64,000 nt of DNA from Lachnospiraceae bacterium (GCA_017395635.1 JAFQOE010000057.1:17096-81095); one strand, 5' to 3'; shown: positions 49,245-60,455, counted from the first letter of the stretch. Notes: generated by a model from the letters alone, not told the origin. Numbers and translations are program-made.

Positions 49245-51341
49245 ATGGAATATAATGAAAAGGAATTCAAAAAGCTGGCGAACTTAAGGGTAATGATGAT
49301 GTGGGCCTTTATTGGGGTTGTACTATCGGCAGCGTATATTATTGAGTTATTTAAAGGTGGAAGAACACCTGGATATGTAGCTTTATTTTTGCTGATGTGT
49401 TGGGGACCTTTTGTAGGGGGACTGGTTCTTCTCAAAATGAAAGGTATGGCAGCTACACAATATAAGGAAATTGTGGCAATCAGTTATGGCTTGTTTTATT
49501 TGTTTGTAATGCTTACGGCAGATACGGTGTTGGCGGTTATATATGTAATACCAGTTGTTAGTACATTGGTGTTGTATAAAGATCGCAACTTGATTATTCG
49601 TGTTTGTATTGAAAATGAGGTACTCCTTGTGGGTTGTCTTGTGCAGGATCATTTGAAAGGGGCTTTGACAGCTAAGGTTATCGTAGATTATGAGATACAG
49701 TTTGTGGGTATGCTGCTGTATTATATTGCCTGCGTTATGGCAATTGATTATATGAATAAGTCGGAAGAGGCTATGCTTGGAGCAGTAAAAGAGAATCTTG
49801 ACAGAGTAATAACTACGATTGAACAGGTAAAGGGAGCCAGTACGGCGGTTGTTGATGGAGTTACGGTTGTGCGTGAACTGGCAGAAGAGAATCGACAGGG
49901 AGCTAATTTTGTGGTTCAAGGAATGGATAGATTAACAGTCAATAACGGAATTTTACAGGAAAAGACCGATCATTCCATGAAAATGACCCAGACAATTGAT
50001 ACGCAGGTTATGAATGTGGCAACGATGATACAGGAAATGGTTCAGTTGATGGAAGAATCTGTAAGTCATGCTCAGATTAGTGCGGAACAGTTGGCGGATG
50101 TGGTAAAATCAACAAATACAATGGCGACTTTATCTGCAGATGTAGAGAAGATATTAGTCGATTTTAAGCAGGGATTTGATATGGTAAAACAGGAGACCGG
50201 TATGATTGAATCCATTACGTCTCAAACCAATCTTCTTGCTTTGAATGCATCGATTGAGGCTGCAAGAGCAGGAGATGCCGGAAGGGGATTTGCGGTTGTT
50301 GCAGATGAAATAAGAAATTTGAGTACGGGGACGCAGGCTTCTTCTACGCGTATTATGGATGCACTAAATCATTTGGAAGAAACATCTGATGCAATGACGA
50401 AGTCTATCGGTAAGACTCTTGAACTGATACATACGACATTGGAAAAGGTTACGCAGGTCAATGCGAGCGTGGCTAGTATTGCGAAGGATTCCATACAACT
50501 TGGCAATAATATTCAGGTGGTAGATAATGCCATGCGTGAAGTAGAAACTTCGAATAAGAACATGGTAGATAATATGACGCAGATTTGTGATGTTATGGTG
50601 GTTATGACGGAAAATATCAGCGAAGCGGGAGAAACTACCAAGGTTATGAGAAGTAAGTATGAAGAAACTTCGAATAATGTTATCAATATTGAACAGGTTG
50701 TAGGTAGACTGATTGAAGAATTAGGTGCCGGCGGCTTCATGGGTGTCAAAGATATTCGTCCTGGAATGCGCTTGATTGTTGCTGAGGGATATGGCCAGAA
50801 TATGACAGAGTATAAGGGTGAAGTTGTAGAGGTTAATGAGGAATGGATTTCAGTAAGTGAACTGATAAGTAATTATAAAGAATTTGTATTGGATAAGAGT
50901 TATAATTATAATGTAAGTATTGTTGTTGATAATGAAATGTATCAGTGGAATGATGTGAGGATTTCGACTGGTAAAAACGATGGCTATATAATTAGGATGT
51001 CGGGAAGTCCGTCTGTGGCAAACAGAAGAAAATATCCTAGACTACCGCTTCGTAATACATGTACGATTCAGTGGGATGGAGCGCAGGAAACATTTTCCGG
51101 TAAGATGGTTAATGTGAGTGCTAACGGAATAGGCTTTTCATCAAAAGCGAAGGAATTAGCGAATAGCAAGGGAGATGTGCTGAAAGTTTATGTTGAGGAT
51201 TTTGAGCCTTTACGTGGAGAATCATTGATTTGTAATGTGATTCGTATTTCGGACAATGACGGTGAATATCATTTTGGATGTCGCTTATTGGAAGATAATA
51301 TGGCTATTATGGAGTATGTTAATGCAAATTATCAGGAATAA
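49245..51341 (+). CDS. Methyl-accepting chemotaxis protein with C-terminal PilZ domain
   Basis: 698 residues. Six or so transmembrane segments occupy about 15-175, with no large extracytoplasmic domain. The cytoplasmic signalling helices (about 190-470) carry the hairpin-tip motif [39 protein letters not shown]. From about 500 is a beta-rich domain ([17 protein letters not shown]), then PilZ (about 585-690) with [19 protein letters not shown] (RxxxR c-di-GMP arginines) and [12 protein letters not shown] ([D/N]xSxxG). It probably couples c-di-GMP to chemosensory signalling. RBS GGCAGGAGGTAGTAT. Divergent from the LSADEIAALF gene; no cheA/cheW here. Confidence 0.92.
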   Translation: MEYNEKEFKKLANLRVMMMWAFIGVVLSAAYIIELFKGGRTPGYVALFLLMCWGPFVGGLVLLKMKGMAATQYKEIVAISYGLFYLFVMLTADTVLAVIYVIPVVSTLVLYKDRNLIIRVCIENEVLLVGCLVQDHLKGALTAKVIVDYEIQFVGMLLYYIACVMAIDYMNKSEEAMLGAVKENLDRVITTIEQVKGASTAVVDGVTVVRELAEENRQGANFVVQGMDRLTVNNGILQEKTDHSMKMTQTIDTQVMNVATMIQEMVQLMEESVSHAQISAEQLADVVKSTNTMATLSADVEKILVDFKQGFDMVKQETGMIESITSQTNLLALNASIEAARAGDAGRGFAVVADEIRNLSTGTQASSTRIMDALNHLEETSDAMTKSIGKTLELIHTTLEKVTQVNASVASIAKDSIQLGNNIQVVDNAMREVETSNKNMVDNMTQICDVMVVMTENISEAGETTKVMRSKYEETSNNVINIEQVVGRLIEELGAGGFMGVKDIRPGMRLIVAEGYGQNMTEYKGEVVEVNEEWISVSELISNYKEFVLDKSYNYNVSIVVDNEMYQWNDVRISTGKNDGYIIRMSGSPSVANRRKYPRLPLRNTCTIQWDGAQETFSGKMVNVSANGIGFSSKAKELANSKGDVLKVYVEDFEPLRGESLICNVIRISDNDGEYHFGCRLLEDNMAIMEYVNANYQE

Positions 51342-51375
51342 TATGTTTTGACTACAAAACTTGGAGGTGTTTTTG

Positions 51376-53385
51376 ATGCAGGATATACCGAATAAGTTTA
51401 TACTCCGTTCTGAATTTCAGCCTACCGGAGACCAGCCACAGGCGATAGAAGACTTGGTACAAGGGTTTAAGGAAGGTAATCAGTTTCAGACTTTGTTAGG
51501 TGTTACCGGTTCGGGTAAGACATTTACAATGGCGAATGTCATCGCACAACTGAATAAGCCAACGTTGATTATCGCACATAATAAGACCTTGGCGGCACAG
51601 CTCTATTCCGAATTCAAGGAGTTCTTTCCGGAGAATGCAGTGGAGTATTTTGTCTCCTATTATGACTATTATCAGCCGGAAGCTTATGTACCGTCGACGG
51701 ACACGTATATTGAGAAGGACTCTTCGGTTAATGATGAAATTGATAAGTTAAGACATTCTGCCACGGCAGCATTGATTGAGCGCAAGGATGTTATTGTGAT
51801 TTCTTCGGTGTCCTGCATCTACGGTATTGGTTCGCCAGAGGATTACGAGGAGATGATGTTAACGCTTCGTACAGGTATGACTTATGAATGGGATCAGTTA
51901 ATAATGGATTTAATTGACATTCAGTATGAGCGTAATGAGATGGATTTTAAACGTGGAACATTCCGTGTACATGGTGATGTGTTGGAAATTTTGCCGGTTT
52001 CTACTTTTGAGAATGCGATACGTGTGGAATTTTTCGGAGACGAGATTGACAGGATGGTAGAGTTTGATCCGTTGACAGGAGAAGTGAAACGAGGAATTAA
52101 CTGTGCATTTATCTTTCCGGCTTCTCATTATGTTGTAGCGCAGGAGAAGATTGAACGCGCAGTTGGAGAAATCGAGAAGGAATTGGAAGAACAAGTAACG
52201 TATTTCAAAGAGAATGATAAGTTGTTAGAGGCACAGCGTATTAGTGAACGTACGCATTTTGACATGGAAATGTTGAAGGAAACGGGATTTTGTTCGGGGA
52301 TTGAGAATTATTCCAGGCCTTTGGCCGGATTGGAACCGGGTGCAACTCCGAATACGTTATTAGAGTTCTTTAAGGATGATTTTTTGATGATTATTGATGA
52401 GTCTCATATTACGGTTCCTCAAATACGAGGGATGTATGCGGGAGACCGTTCCAGAAAACAGACTTTGGTGGATTTTGGATTTCGTCTGCCATCTGCTATG
52501 GATAACAGACCACTTCGTTTTGATGAGTTTGAAGAGAAGGTGGATCAGGTTATGTTTGTATCTGCTACTCCGTCAGATTATGAATCGGAGCACGAGCTTT
52601 TGCGGACAGAGCAGTTGATTCGACCAACTGGTTTGTTGGATCCATTGATTGAAGTAAAGCCGGTAGAAGGACAGGTAGATGACTTGTTGTCTGAGGTCAA
52701 CAAAGAGGTTGAGAAGGGTAATAAAGTTTTGGTGACTACTCTGACGAAGCGCATGGCAGAGGACTTGACAGACTATTTGCGTGATCAGGGTGTGAAGGTA
52801 AAATATTTGCATTCTGATATTGATACATTGGAGCGTATTGAGATTGTAAGAGATTTGCGCTTAGGTGTATTTGACGTACTGGTAGGGATTAACCTGTTGC
52901 GAGAGGGACTGGATATTCCGGAAATTACATTGGTGGCAATTTTAGATGCAGACAAGGAAGGATTTCTTCGTTCAGAAACATCCTTGGTGCAAACGATAGG
53001 GCGTGCTGCTCGTAATAGTGAAGGTAGAGTTATTATGTATGCAGACGAGATTACACGTTCCATGCGACTTGCTATTGATGAAACCAATCGTCGACGTGAG
53101 ATACAGGATGCTTATAACAAAGAGCATGGAATTACACCGACAACGATTCAGAAGTCTATCCGTGATTTGATTACTACTTCGACAGATGAAGATGTCGATG
53201 CATTGAATGCAAAGCTTCATGAGAAGGATGTTGAGTCTATGACGAAGAAGGAGTTGCAGGCGGAGATTAAGAAATATACCAAGAAGATGGAAACTGCTGC
53301 GGCAGAGCTTAATTTTGAGATGGCAGCTGAGTATCGTGACAAGCTGAAGGAGTTGAAGATTACGCTAAGAGATTATGATGCGTAG
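51376..53385 (+). CDS. uvrB: UvrABC system protein B
   Basis: 669 residues, full-length UvrB, the damage-verifying helicase of nucleotide excision repair. Walker [15 protein letters not shown] is near residue 40. The beta-hairpin region has [21 protein letters not shown]. Helicase motifs include [15 protein letters not shown] and QTIGRAARN, and the C-terminal UVR/UvrC-binding motif is [25 protein letters not shown]. The start at 51376 follows GGAGGTGTTTTTG; an upstream in-frame TTG at 51361 was rejected. It follows the chemoreceptor by 34 bases. uvrA lies 227 bases downstream after a terminator. Confidence 0.97.
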   Translation: MQDIPNKFILRSEFQPTGDQPQAIEDLVQGFKEGNQFQTLLGVTGSGKTFTMANVIAQLNKPTLIIAHNKTLAAQLYSEFKEFFPENAVEYFVSYYDYYQPEAYVPSTDTYIEKDSSVNDEIDKLRHSATAALIERKDVIVISSVSCIYGIGSPEDYEEMMLTLRTGMTYEWDQLIMDLIDIQYERNEMDFKRGTFRVHGDVLEILPVSTFENAIRVEFFGDEIDRMVEFDPLTGEVKRGINCAFIFPASHYVVAQEKIERAVGEIEKELEEQVTYFKENDKLLEAQRISERTHFDMEMLKETGFCSGIENYSRPLAGLEPGATPNTLLEFFKDDFLMIIDESHITVPQIRGMYAGDRSRKQTLVDFGFRLPSAMDNRPLRFDEFEEKVDQVMFVSATPSDYESEHELLRTEQLIRPTGLLDPLIEVKPVEGQVDDLLSEVNKEVEKGNKVLVTTLTKRMAEDLTDYLRDQGVKVKYLHSDIDTLERIEIVRDLRLGVFDVLVGINLLREGLDIPEITLVAILDADKEGFLRSETSLVQTIGRAARNSEGRVIMYADEITRSMRLAIDETNRRREIQDAYNKEHGITPTTIQKSIRDLITTSTDEDVDALNAKLHEKDVESMTKKELQAEIKKYTKKMETAAAELNFEMAAEYRDKLKELKITLRDYDA

Positions 53386-53397
53386 AATAGAATGGAA

Positions 53398-53437
53398 AGT
53401 ACAGAACAAGTATTCGGATTGTTCTGTACTTTTTTTG
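53398..53437 (+). terminator. Terminator of uvrB
   Basis: AGTACAGAACAA (53398-53409)/TTGTTCTGTACT (53419-53430), then TTTTTTT. Strong, so uvrA is transcribed separately. Confidence 0.92.
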
Positions 53438-53447
53438 TAGGGTTTGT

Positions 53448-53472
53448 TATAATTAAATCGAACGTTAGTTTG
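53448..53472 (+). promoter_or_regulatory. uvrA promoter -10 and LexA (SOS) box
   Basis: TATAAT at 53448-53453, followed at 53459-53472 by CGAACGTTAGTTTG, which fits the Gram-positive LexA/DinR consensus CGAACNNNNGTTYG. The box covers the predicted transcription start, so LexA would block initiation until the SOS response. Confidence 0.75.
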
Positions 53473-53611
53473 AATGCTTGGTGCGTAAATATTTCGTTGC
53501 AAAAATTTTTATAATAAATGATAATGAATGACATGATATAAGTGACGAATGTGGTTTTATTTGCAGACGATACTTTTTAGTTCGACAAAATTATGAGAAA
53601 GGAACGAAGAT

Positions 53612-56437
53612 ATGAAGCAGTATATTACAATCAAAGGTGCGAAAGAACATAATTTGAAGGACATAGATATTAAGATTCCGAGGGATGAGCTGGTGGTGGT
53701 GACCGGACTTTCAGGCTCCGGTAAGTCTTCCCTCGCTTTTGATACCATTTATGCTGAAGGACAGAGACGTTATATGGAGTCTTTGTCTTCTTACGCGAGA
53801 CAGTTCTTAGGACAAGCGGAAAAACCGGATGTGGAAAAGATTGAAGGTCTTTCACCGGCAATTTCCATCGACCAGAAGTCGACCAATCGCAATCCTCGTT
53901 CTACTGTTGGAACTGTGACAGAAATCTACGATTATTTTCGTTTGTTGTATGCTAGAATTGGGGTTCCACATTGTCCGAAGTGTGGGAAAGAGATTAAGAA
54001 GCAGACTGTGGATCAAATGGTGGATACTGTGATGGAATTGCCGGAAGGGACGAAGTTTCAGTTGCTGGCGCCGGTGGTTCGCGGTAGAAAAGGACGTCAT
54101 GAGAAGGTATTAGCTCAGGCGAAGAGAAGTGGATATGTCCGTGTTATTGTAGATGGTTCTCTTTATGATTTGTCAGAGGAGATTGAATTAGATAAGAATA
54201 AGAAGCATGATATTTCTATTGTGGTTGATCGTTTGGTGGTAAAGAGTGGAATAGAACGCAGATTGAATGATTCTATTGAGGCTGTAATGAAACTGGCGGA
54301 AGGAATTATGGAAGTAGATGTAATTGGTGGTAAGGCGATTCATTTGAGCTCTAGTTTTTCATGTCCGGATTGTGGAATCAGCATCGATGAGATTGAACCT
54401 AGAAGCTTTTCTTTTAATAATCCTTTTGGTGCGTGTTCAACTTGTTCCGGTCTTGGTTATAAGATGGAATTTGATGTGGATTTAATGATTCCTGATACGA
54501 ATCTTTCGATTGCAGATGGTGCGATTGCAGTGCTGGGGTGGCAATCTTGTACAGATAAGAAATCTTATACCAGAGCAATTTTAGATGCATTGGCGATGGA
54601 ATTTGATTTTGATTTGAATGTACCATTTAATCAGATGTCAGAAGAAGCTAGGAATATTATTCTGTATGGTACGAATGGCCATGAGGTGAAAGTGTATTAC
54701 AAAGGTCAACGCGGTGAAGGGATTTATGATGTGGCTTTTGAAGGGTTGATTCGCAATGTACAAAGACGTTATCGTGAGGCTAGTTCGGAATCTATGAGAG
54801 AAGAATATGAAAGTTTTATGACGATTACTCCGTGTGATGTATGTGGTGGACAGCGTTTGAAGAGAGAGTCACTTGCAGTAACGGTAGCGGGTAAGAACAT
54901 TTATGAGATTACGACGATGTCGATTGAGAAACTGGTGGATTTCTTAGAGAATGTAGAACTAACGGATCGGCAACAGTTTATTGGTGGCGGAATTTTGAAG
55001 GAGATTAAGTCGAGACTGTCCTTCCTCATCAATGTAGGATTGGATTATCTTTCTCTTTATAGGCCTACATCTTCTCTTTCCGGTGGAGAGGCACAAAGAA
55101 TCCGTCTGGCAACGCAGGTGGGTTCCGGTTTGGTAGGTGTAGCTTATATTTTGGATGAGCCAAGTATCGGTTTACACCAAAGAGATAATGATAAATTAAT
55201 TGGTACACTAAAGCATTTGAGAGATCTGGGTAACACTTTGATTGTGGTGGAACATGATGAGGATACCATGTTGGCGGCAGATTATATTGTGGATATCGGA
55301 CCGGGCGCAGGAGAGTTGGGTGGACAAGTAGTTGCGCAGGGTACGGCACAACAGATTATGAAGAATAAGAAATCCATTACCGGTGCATATTTGTCTGGAA
55401 GAATTAAGATTCCGGTGCCGGAAATAAGAAAAGAGCCGACAGGTTGGATTACAGTCAAGGGTGCGAGACAGAATAATTTGAAGAATATAGATGCAGCATT
55501 TCCGCTTGGTGTGATGACTTGTGTGACAGGCGTTTCGGGTTCCGGTAAGAGTTCCTTAGTCAATGAAATCTTATATAAACATTTGGCAAGAGAGTTGAAT
55601 CGTGCCAGAATGAAGGCTGGAGACCATGATGGTATTGAAGGTTTGGAACAGCTTGATAAGGTGATTGACATCGATCAGTCGCCAATTGGTAGAACACCAC
55701 GTTCGAATCCGGCAACTTATACCGGTGTCTTTGATATGATTCGTGATTTGTTTGCGGGAACGAAGGATGCTAAGGCACGAGGATATAAGAAGGGAAGGTT
55801 TTCGTTTAATATTTCCGGTGGACGTTGTGAAGCTTGTAAGGGTGATGGTATTATCAAGATTGAGATGCATTTCCTGCCGGATGTGTATGTTCCTTGCGAG
55901 GTGTGTGGTGGTAAGCGTTACAATCGTGAAACCTTAGAGGTGCTATACAAAGGTAAGAATATATTTGATATATTGGATATGACAGTGGAAGAGGCTTGTG
56001 AATTTTTTGCAAATGTCCCATCTATCCTAAGAAAAATAGAGACGTTGAAAGAAGTAGGACTTGGATATATTCGTCTTGGACAACCGTCGACTACTTTATC
56101 TGGTGGTGAAGCGCAACGTGTGAAGCTGGCTACAGAGTTATCGAGACGAAGTACCGGAAGGACGATTTACATTTTAGATGAGCCGACTACCGGGCTTCAT
56201 TTTGCAGATGTGCATAAGTTGGTGGAAATATTACAGCGACTTTCAGACGGTGGTAATACCGTTGTGGTGATTGAACATAATTTGGAAGTGGTAAAGACTG
56301 CAGATTATATTATAGATATTGGACCGGAGGGTGGAGACCGTGGAGGAACAATTGTGGTTGCAGGAACACCTGAGGAAGTAGTACAATGTGAGAAGAGTTA
56401 CACAGGACAGTATCTGAAGAAGTTGTTAGAGAGATAA
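53612..56437 (+). CDS. uvrA: UvrABC system protein A
   Basis: 941 residues, full-length UvrA, the ABC-type damage sensor of nucleotide excision repair that loads UvrB. Two ABC units: [18 protein letters not shown] (Walker A, about 30) with signature [14 protein letters not shown] near 500, and [19 protein letters not shown] (about 645) with [16 protein letters not shown] (about 835). Zinc sites include CPKCGKEI...CSFSC-type residues and [13 protein letters not shown]...[28 protein letters not shown]. Its promoter carries a LexA box. Followed by unrelated genes. Confidence 0.97.
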   Translation: MKQYITIKGAKEHNLKDIDIKIPRDELVVVTGLSGSGKSSLAFDTIYAEGQRRYMESLSSYARQFLGQAEKPDVEKIEGLSPAISIDQKSTNRNPRSTVGTVTEIYDYFRLLYARIGVPHCPKCGKEIKKQTVDQMVDTVMELPEGTKFQLLAPVVRGRKGRHEKVLAQAKRSGYVRVIVDGSLYDLSEEIELDKNKKHDISIVVDRLVVKSGIERRLNDSIEAVMKLAEGIMEVDVIGGKAIHLSSSFSCPDCGISIDEIEPRSFSFNNPFGACSTCSGLGYKMEFDVDLMIPDTNLSIADGAIAVLGWQSCTDKKSYTRAILDALAMEFDFDLNVPFNQMSEEARNIILYGTNGHEVKVYYKGQRGEGIYDVAFEGLIRNVQRRYREASSESMREEYESFMTITPCDVCGGQRLKRESLAVTVAGKNIYEITTMSIEKLVDFLENVELTDRQQFIGGGILKEIKSRLSFLINVGLDYLSLYRPTSSLSGGEAQRIRLATQVGSGLVGVAYILDEPSIGLHQRDNDKLIGTLKHLRDLGNTLIVVEHDEDTMLAADYIVDIGPGAGELGGQVVAQGTAQQIMKNKKSITGAYLSGRIKIPVPEIRKEPTGWITVKGARQNNLKNIDAAFPLGVMTCVTGVSGSGKSSLVNEILYKHLARELNRARMKAGDHDGIEGLEQLDKVIDIDQSPIGRTPRSNPATYTGVFDMIRDLFAGTKDAKARGYKKGRFSFNISGGRCEACKGDGIIKIEMHFLPDVYVPCEVCGGKRYNRETLEVLYKGKNIFDILDMTVEEACEFFANVPSILRKIETLKEVGLGYIRLGQPSTTLSGGEAQRVKLATELSRRSTGRTIYILDEPTTGLHFADVHKLVEILQRLSDGGNTVVVIEHNLEVVKTADYIIDIGPEGGDRGGTIVVAGTPEEVVQCEKSYTGQYLKKLLER

Positions 56438-56563
56438 TAGATTTGCGGATTGTGGTGCAGAAGGTAAGGGATTATTGCAATTTCTTGTAGATTATACATT
56501 TTACGAGTAGAGAAAGATTGTGTCCGATGTGAGGAGAATACCTGGAAGAGGGGATTGTACGGA

Positions 56564-58042
56564 ATGAGAAAGATAGGATATACCAATGCTGGAATATTTG
56601 CCAAGATGTTAATGGGGCTGTTGATAGTTGCATTACTATCTATGTCAGATTGTGTTATGGCAGAAGCAGAAACCATTGACTTTAAAGCAAGAATAGTGGA
56701 ATTGCAAAAGAAGTTTCCGGATAAGAAATATTGGAATAAAGTCGGAAAGATTGCGGATAATTCGGATGGATATACGGATGTTGCATGTTCCTTGCACAAA
56801 GCCACGGGAGTTGACCATGTTTATGGAACGGGTGGTTGTACCTGTAATCACTTTGCGGGTGGAGGTCATTTGTCCGCAACCCAGTGTATGGGTTTTGCTA
56901 ATAAATTGGCTTATGATGTATTTGGGGATACGACTTGGAAGAAAATCAGTAATCCAACCATCGCGCAACTTGCAGATATACGAATTGGTGATATCGTTCG
57001 ATTGGATTATAACAGTCATTCCGTATTTGTTATCTCAAGAACAGGTAATCAGATTATGGTTGGTGAAGCTAACTATGGTGATCATTGTCAGATTAACTGG
57101 GGACGAATTATTAATTTGTCTACTGCCAATGTAACTTACTATGAACGGGCAGCGAATTATGATGCGGTGATTGGTTCGCAAAATGTTGAGGTTGGCGAGA
57201 TGACTCCGTCTACGGAAACAACCTCCACGCAAACAACAGAAACTTCGGGAGCATCTACCGAACAGGGCACGACACAGAGCACAGGTAGCGAAACAACGAC
57301 GGAAGCTAATACGGAAGCAACAACTGAGGTGGCAACAGATTATACCGGTTGGAAAAAGGCTGCAGACGGCGAACATTATCAATATTACAAATCCGGTAAG
57401 CTCCAAAAAAAGAAATGGTTAACAATTAAGAAGAAGAAATACTACGTGGATGAAGATGGTTACCGTGTGACGGGGTTTTATGATATCAATCAACAAACCT
57501 ATTATTTCAATAATAAAGGTGAGATGCAAAAGGATAAGTGGTTTACCAAAGGTGAGGAAATATATCATGTGAATACCGACGGATTGGTACTGAAGTCACA
57601 ATGGTTATACTATAAAAATAAGCTGGTGTATGTGACCAAGGATGGTAGTATTGCTAAGAGTGAGATTGTCACAATTGGTTCGAAACAGTATTATTTCAAC
57701 TCCAAAGGGCATCGCGTAAAAGGTTTCAAAAAGTACAAAGGAAAATACTATTATACGAATAGCAGTGGTGTGCTTCAGAAAAAGAAATGGATTACACAGG
57801 GTAAGAACAAATACTATTTACAAAAATCCGGTGTGCGTGCACAATCCAAGCTGTTGAAGATTGGTAAGTATCAATATTATTTTGACGGCAAAGGACGAAT
57901 GGTTAAGAATAAGAAGGTAACTTACAAAGGGAAGATTTATAAAGCAGATAAGAAAGGTCGCTGTAAGTTTGTTTCTAATGAACCTATAACACAAGAAAAC
58001 ACGGAAACAACGGAAAGCGTTACGGAACAACCGGTCGCGTAA
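56564..58042 (+). CDS. Secreted CHAP-like cell-wall hydrolase with cell-wall-binding repeats
   Basis: 492 residues from the ATG at 56564 (AGAGGGG ten bases upstream; the in-frame TTG at 56555 is too close to it). Signal peptide about 1-38. The domain at about 90-190 has SATQCMGFANKLAYDVFG (candidate Cys), DIRIGDIVRLDYNSHSVFVISR (candidate His) and VGEANYGDHCQINWGRII, the order of a CHAP amidase/endopeptidase. A Thr/Glu-rich linker (~210-265) and eight or so choline-binding-type repeats (KKKKYYVDEDGYRVTGFYD) follow. It resembles the amidase at 13.5 kb in architecture, sharing a wall-binding module. No downstream partner. Confidence 0.8.
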   Translation: MRKIGYTNAGIFAKMLMGLLIVALLSMSDCVMAEAETIDFKARIVELQKKFPDKKYWNKVGKIADNSDGYTDVACSLHKATGVDHVYGTGGCTCNHFAGGGHLSATQCMGFANKLAYDVFGDTTWKKISNPTIAQLADIRIGDIVRLDYNSHSVFVISRTGNQIMVGEANYGDHCQINWGRIINLSTANVTYYERAANYDAVIGSQNVEVGEMTPSTETTSTQTTETSGASTEQGTTQSTGSETTTEANTEATTEVATDYTGWKKAADGEHYQYYKSGKLQKKKWLTIKKKKYYVDEDGYRVTGFYDINQQTYYFNNKGEMQKDKWFTKGEEIYHVNTDGLVLKSQWLYYKNKLVYVTKDGSIAKSEIVTIGSKQYYFNSKGHRVKGFKKYKGKYYYTNSSGVLQKKKWITQGKNKYYLQKSGVRAQSKLLKIGKYQYYFDGKGRMVKNKKVTYKGKIYKADKKGRCKFVSNEPITQENTETTESVTEQPVA

Positions 58043-58226
58043 TAACCAAACAAGAAACAGAAGGTAGTGAAGGTGGCTAAAGCCTATGTCGACTTCTGGA
58101 AGAAATAAGCATAATTTTGAAGTTGATACCTACTATTATGACTTGTCCGTTCTCATTTATAATGTTTTTACATTAAAGATTGCTCATAACTGTGAATAAT
58201 ACAATAGCATAACAAATTTGCAAATT

Positions 58227-58253
58227 GTAACTATGAAAGTAGTGAGTAGTTAT
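58227..58253. repeat. Short palindromic repeat
   Basis: GTAACTATGAAAGTAGTGA...GTAGTTAT, 38 bases before the MerR gene. Confidence 0.65.
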
Positions 58254-58291
58254 CAAACAGTTATGAATTGACATTATAGGAGGACGTAGCA

Positions 58292-59032
58292 ATGAAAGAA
58301 GAGCGTTACCTGATTAAAGAGGCAGCGGCATTAGTAGGAGTAGAGTCACATGTACTTCGTTACTGGGAAGAAGAACTAAAGATGGAGATTCATCGCAATG
58401 GAATGGGTCACAGATATTATACAAAGAAAGATATTGAAGTTTTGACAAAAGTGCGTAATTTGAAGGAGAAGGGCTTGCAACTAAAGGCAATCCGTAACTA
58501 CTTAGATGCGCGCAGAGAACAAATGGCGCATACAGATCACAAAGAAGAAACAGAGTCTGTTTCGGAAGAGATGAATAATGTCATTCTTTTTGCAGATAAG
58601 AATAAGGTGGCAAAGGAAGTACATAGTAATTTGCCGGAAGTCAAAGAATCAAAAGATTTAATTCCGGTAAAACAGCAGATTTTATCAAATGAAGCCAAGA
58701 TGGAACAATTTCAGCAGTTGATGAATCGTATTGTATCAACTGCCATCAAAGAGAACAATGAATTGATTGGAAAATCTGCAGGAGAGCATGCGGCAAGTGC
58801 AGTGGTTAATCAGATTTCCGGGATGACAAAGGAACAGGAAGCGAAAGCAGAGGAACGATATCGTAAGTTGGATCAAACGTTGCGGGAGATTCAAAAAGCA
58901 AGATTAGAAGCTGCTGCGGCTAATATACGTCCGGTGGATAAGCGCAGACAAGCTCGGTTGAATCGCAAGAGCAAGAATAATGCAAAGTCTCCGAGTGTGG
59001 TTATGGAGTCTGATGTGGTTTCTGGTGAATAA
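58292..59032 (+). CDS. MerR-type DNA-binding protein with coiled-coil tail (RacA-like)
   Basis: 246 residues. The N-terminal MerR winged helix (1-70) has LIKEAAALVGVESHVLRYWEEELKMEIHRNGMGHRYYTKKDIEVLTKVRNLKEKGLQL. The rest is charged and mostly helical, with EERYRKLDQTLREIQKARLEAAAA as a coiled coil and a basic Lys/Arg-rich tail. There is no effector-binding domain. This order (MerR HTH, long linker/coiled coil, basic end) resembles RacA/chromosome-anchoring or other MerR-like regulators. RBS TAGGAGGACGTAGC. Upstream a palindromic repeat, downstream an atypical carbamoyltransferase 177 bases away. Confidence 0.85.
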   Translation: MKEERYLIKEAAALVGVESHVLRYWEEELKMEIHRNGMGHRYYTKKDIEVLTKVRNLKEKGLQLKAIRNYLDARREQMAHTDHKEETESVSEEMNNVILFADKNKVAKEVHSNLPEVKESKDLIPVKQQILSNEAKMEQFQQLMNRIVSTAIKENNELIGKSAGEHAASAVVNQISGMTKEQEAKAEERYRKLDQTLREIQKARLEAAAANIRPVDKRRQARLNRKSKNNAKSPSVVMESDVVSGE

Positions 59033-59101
59033 TGACAGTTTTTGTTGCATTTCTGACAGAAACATAGGATAATAGACTTTTAAGCAAGTCTTGAAAATGA
59101 A

Positions 59102-59128
59102 GTGACTGTGAAGATAAGAAACAGTTGC
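59102..59128. repeat. Diverged short palindromic repeat
   Basis: GTGACTGTGAAGATAAGAAACAGTTGC: the family's GTAACTATGAAGG and AGTTAC arms with several changes. Confidence 0.4.
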
Positions 59129-59209
59129 GAAAGAATGAGAGATAGAATGGCGCGTTATAGAGATGAACGCGTGGAAAAATAAGTATAGAGAAAAGGAAGG
59201 TTACATACG

Positions 59210-60142
59210 ATGAAGAACATGATTAATTTTAGCAATTTTAGTAAAGAGGAATTGAATGCGATTTTAGATTTGGCATATGATATGAAGAAGTCTCCTGAAA
59301 AATACTTAGAGACATTGAAGGGTAAGAAGTTATATACACTTTTTGAAAAAACTTCCACTCGTACATTTTTGTCATTTTCAACAGGTATAACAGAGCTTGG
59401 TGGTAGTTATTTTAACCAGCTTTGGGAAGACTCAAACTTTGTATTGGGTGAGCCTGTTTCAGAGATTAAGTATGTATGCCGTAATGTAGATATTATTATG
59501 GCTCGTTTGATTAAGAATGAGACGGTTAATTTATTTGCAAACAATGTAACGGTTCCTTTTATCAACGGTTGTGATTCTACCTATCATCCATGTCAGATTC
59601 TTGCAGATGCATTGACATTTAAGGAACATTTTGGTGGATTGAATGTGAAACTTATGTATATTGGTGCAAAGAATAACGTGTTTAATTCTTTGGTTGAATT
59701 TTTTGCAAAGATGGGTGAGGGTACCATTTATGGATTGACACCACTTGTAAACGAGACGGCGGTTGAAGCTGATTTCTACGAGAAAGCAAAGGAAACCGGA
59801 CATTATGTGGAATTGGATCCATCTATGTCAATGGAGGAAGCAAAGAAGTATGTAGCAGATATGGATGTTCTTTATACGGATACATGGGTAGATATGGAGT
59901 TCTTTAATAATCCTGCTTATCAAAAGCAGAAGGAAGAGACTCTTGCAAAAATGATGCCATATCAGATTAACAAGGAATTGTTAGAGGGAAGCAAAGCAAA
60001 GGTTATGCATGATATGCCGATGCATGTTGGTTTTGAAATCAGTCAGGAAGTTGTGGATGACAATTTAGATTTGATTTTGGACCAGGCGGAGAACAGACGT
60101 CACGCAGAGAAAGCGGTAATGGTTACGTTATTAACAAAATAA
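59210..60142 (+). CDS. Ornithine/aspartate carbamoyltransferase-family protein, atypical
   Basis: 310 residues with the ATCase/OTCase two-domain fold. The carbamoyl-phosphate loop is KTSTRTFLSF (classical STRTR has Arg where Phe stands). HPCQ is kept (STYHPCQILADALT), with VKLMYIGAKNNVFNSL as the second domain nucleotide-like motif. Near the C-terminus, classical HCLP (OTCase) or HPLP (ATCase) is replaced by HDMPMHVGFEIS. It is annotated in relatives as ornithine carbamoyltransferase, but these substitutions make substrate uncertain. RBS AAGGAAGGTTACATACG. True pyrB-pyrI lie 2.3 kb downstream, so it is not the ATCase. Confidence 0.8.
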   Translation: MKNMINFSNFSKEELNAILDLAYDMKKSPEKYLETLKGKKLYTLFEKTSTRTFLSFSTGITELGGSYFNQLWEDSNFVLGEPVSEIKYVCRNVDIIMARLIKNETVNLFANNVTVPFINGCDSTYHPCQILADALTFKEHFGGLNVKLMYIGAKNNVFNSLVEFFAKMGEGTIYGLTPLVNETAVEADFYEKAKETGHYVELDPSMSMEEAKKYVADMDVLYTDTWVDMEFFNNPAYQKQKEETLAKMMPYQINKELLEGSKAKVMHDMPMHVGFEISQEVVDDNLDLILDQAENRRHAEKAVMVTLLTK

Positions 60143-60195
60143 ATAGCTGTTGAGAGTCTCGTTTTAAAATGCCCAGCTCTCGATAATTATCAAAA
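60143..60195. repeat. Long-form palindromic repeat
   Basis: ATAGCTGTTGAGAGTC at the left, CAGCTCTCGATAATTAT at the right, inner TTTTAAAA. GAGAG pairs with CTCTC. Confidence 0.55.
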
Positions 60196-60204
60196 GAATA
60201 GCAC

Positions 60205-60252
60205 AAGAAGCTCTGATGTGGTATAATATTAACATATTAGAGCTTCTTTTTT
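60205..60252 (+). terminator. Terminator after the carbamoyltransferase
   Basis: AAGAAGCTCT (60205-60214)/AGAGCTTCTT (60239-60248) then TTTTG. Confidence 0.75.
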
Positions 60253-60281
60253 GTACAATCAGTCATATGGAGGAAAGATAT

Positions 60282-60296
60282 ATGGAAGAAATGTAA
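60282..60296 (+). other. Five-codon mini-ORF with a good ribosome binding site, then a palindrome
   Basis: GGAGG (60269-60273), eight bases, ATG GAA GAA ATG TAA. The sequence beyond is the repeat-like GTAACTG (60293), then the perfect GTAACTATTCAG palindrome at 60335. It looks like a gene start cut off by repeat sequence, or a leader peptide. Both readings are inference. Confidence 0.35.
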
Positions 60297-60334
60297 CTGT
60301 ATCAGCGTAGCTGATTTTCATGGATTTGTGAATC

Positions 60335-60361
60335 GTAACTATTCAGGTACTGAATAGTTAC
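60335..60361. repeat. Perfect palindromic repeat (family reference copy)
   Basis: GTAACTATTCAG-GTA-CTGAATAGTTAC: perfect 12-base arms around a three-base loop. Confidence 0.85.
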
Positions 60362-60455
60362 GAACAAATGCCGATATATTATATAGAGACTTTATTCGCA
60401 CCGTGAAGGTGAAGAATAGTGAGTGTTTCACTTGACCAGGAAAGGGGTGACTGGC

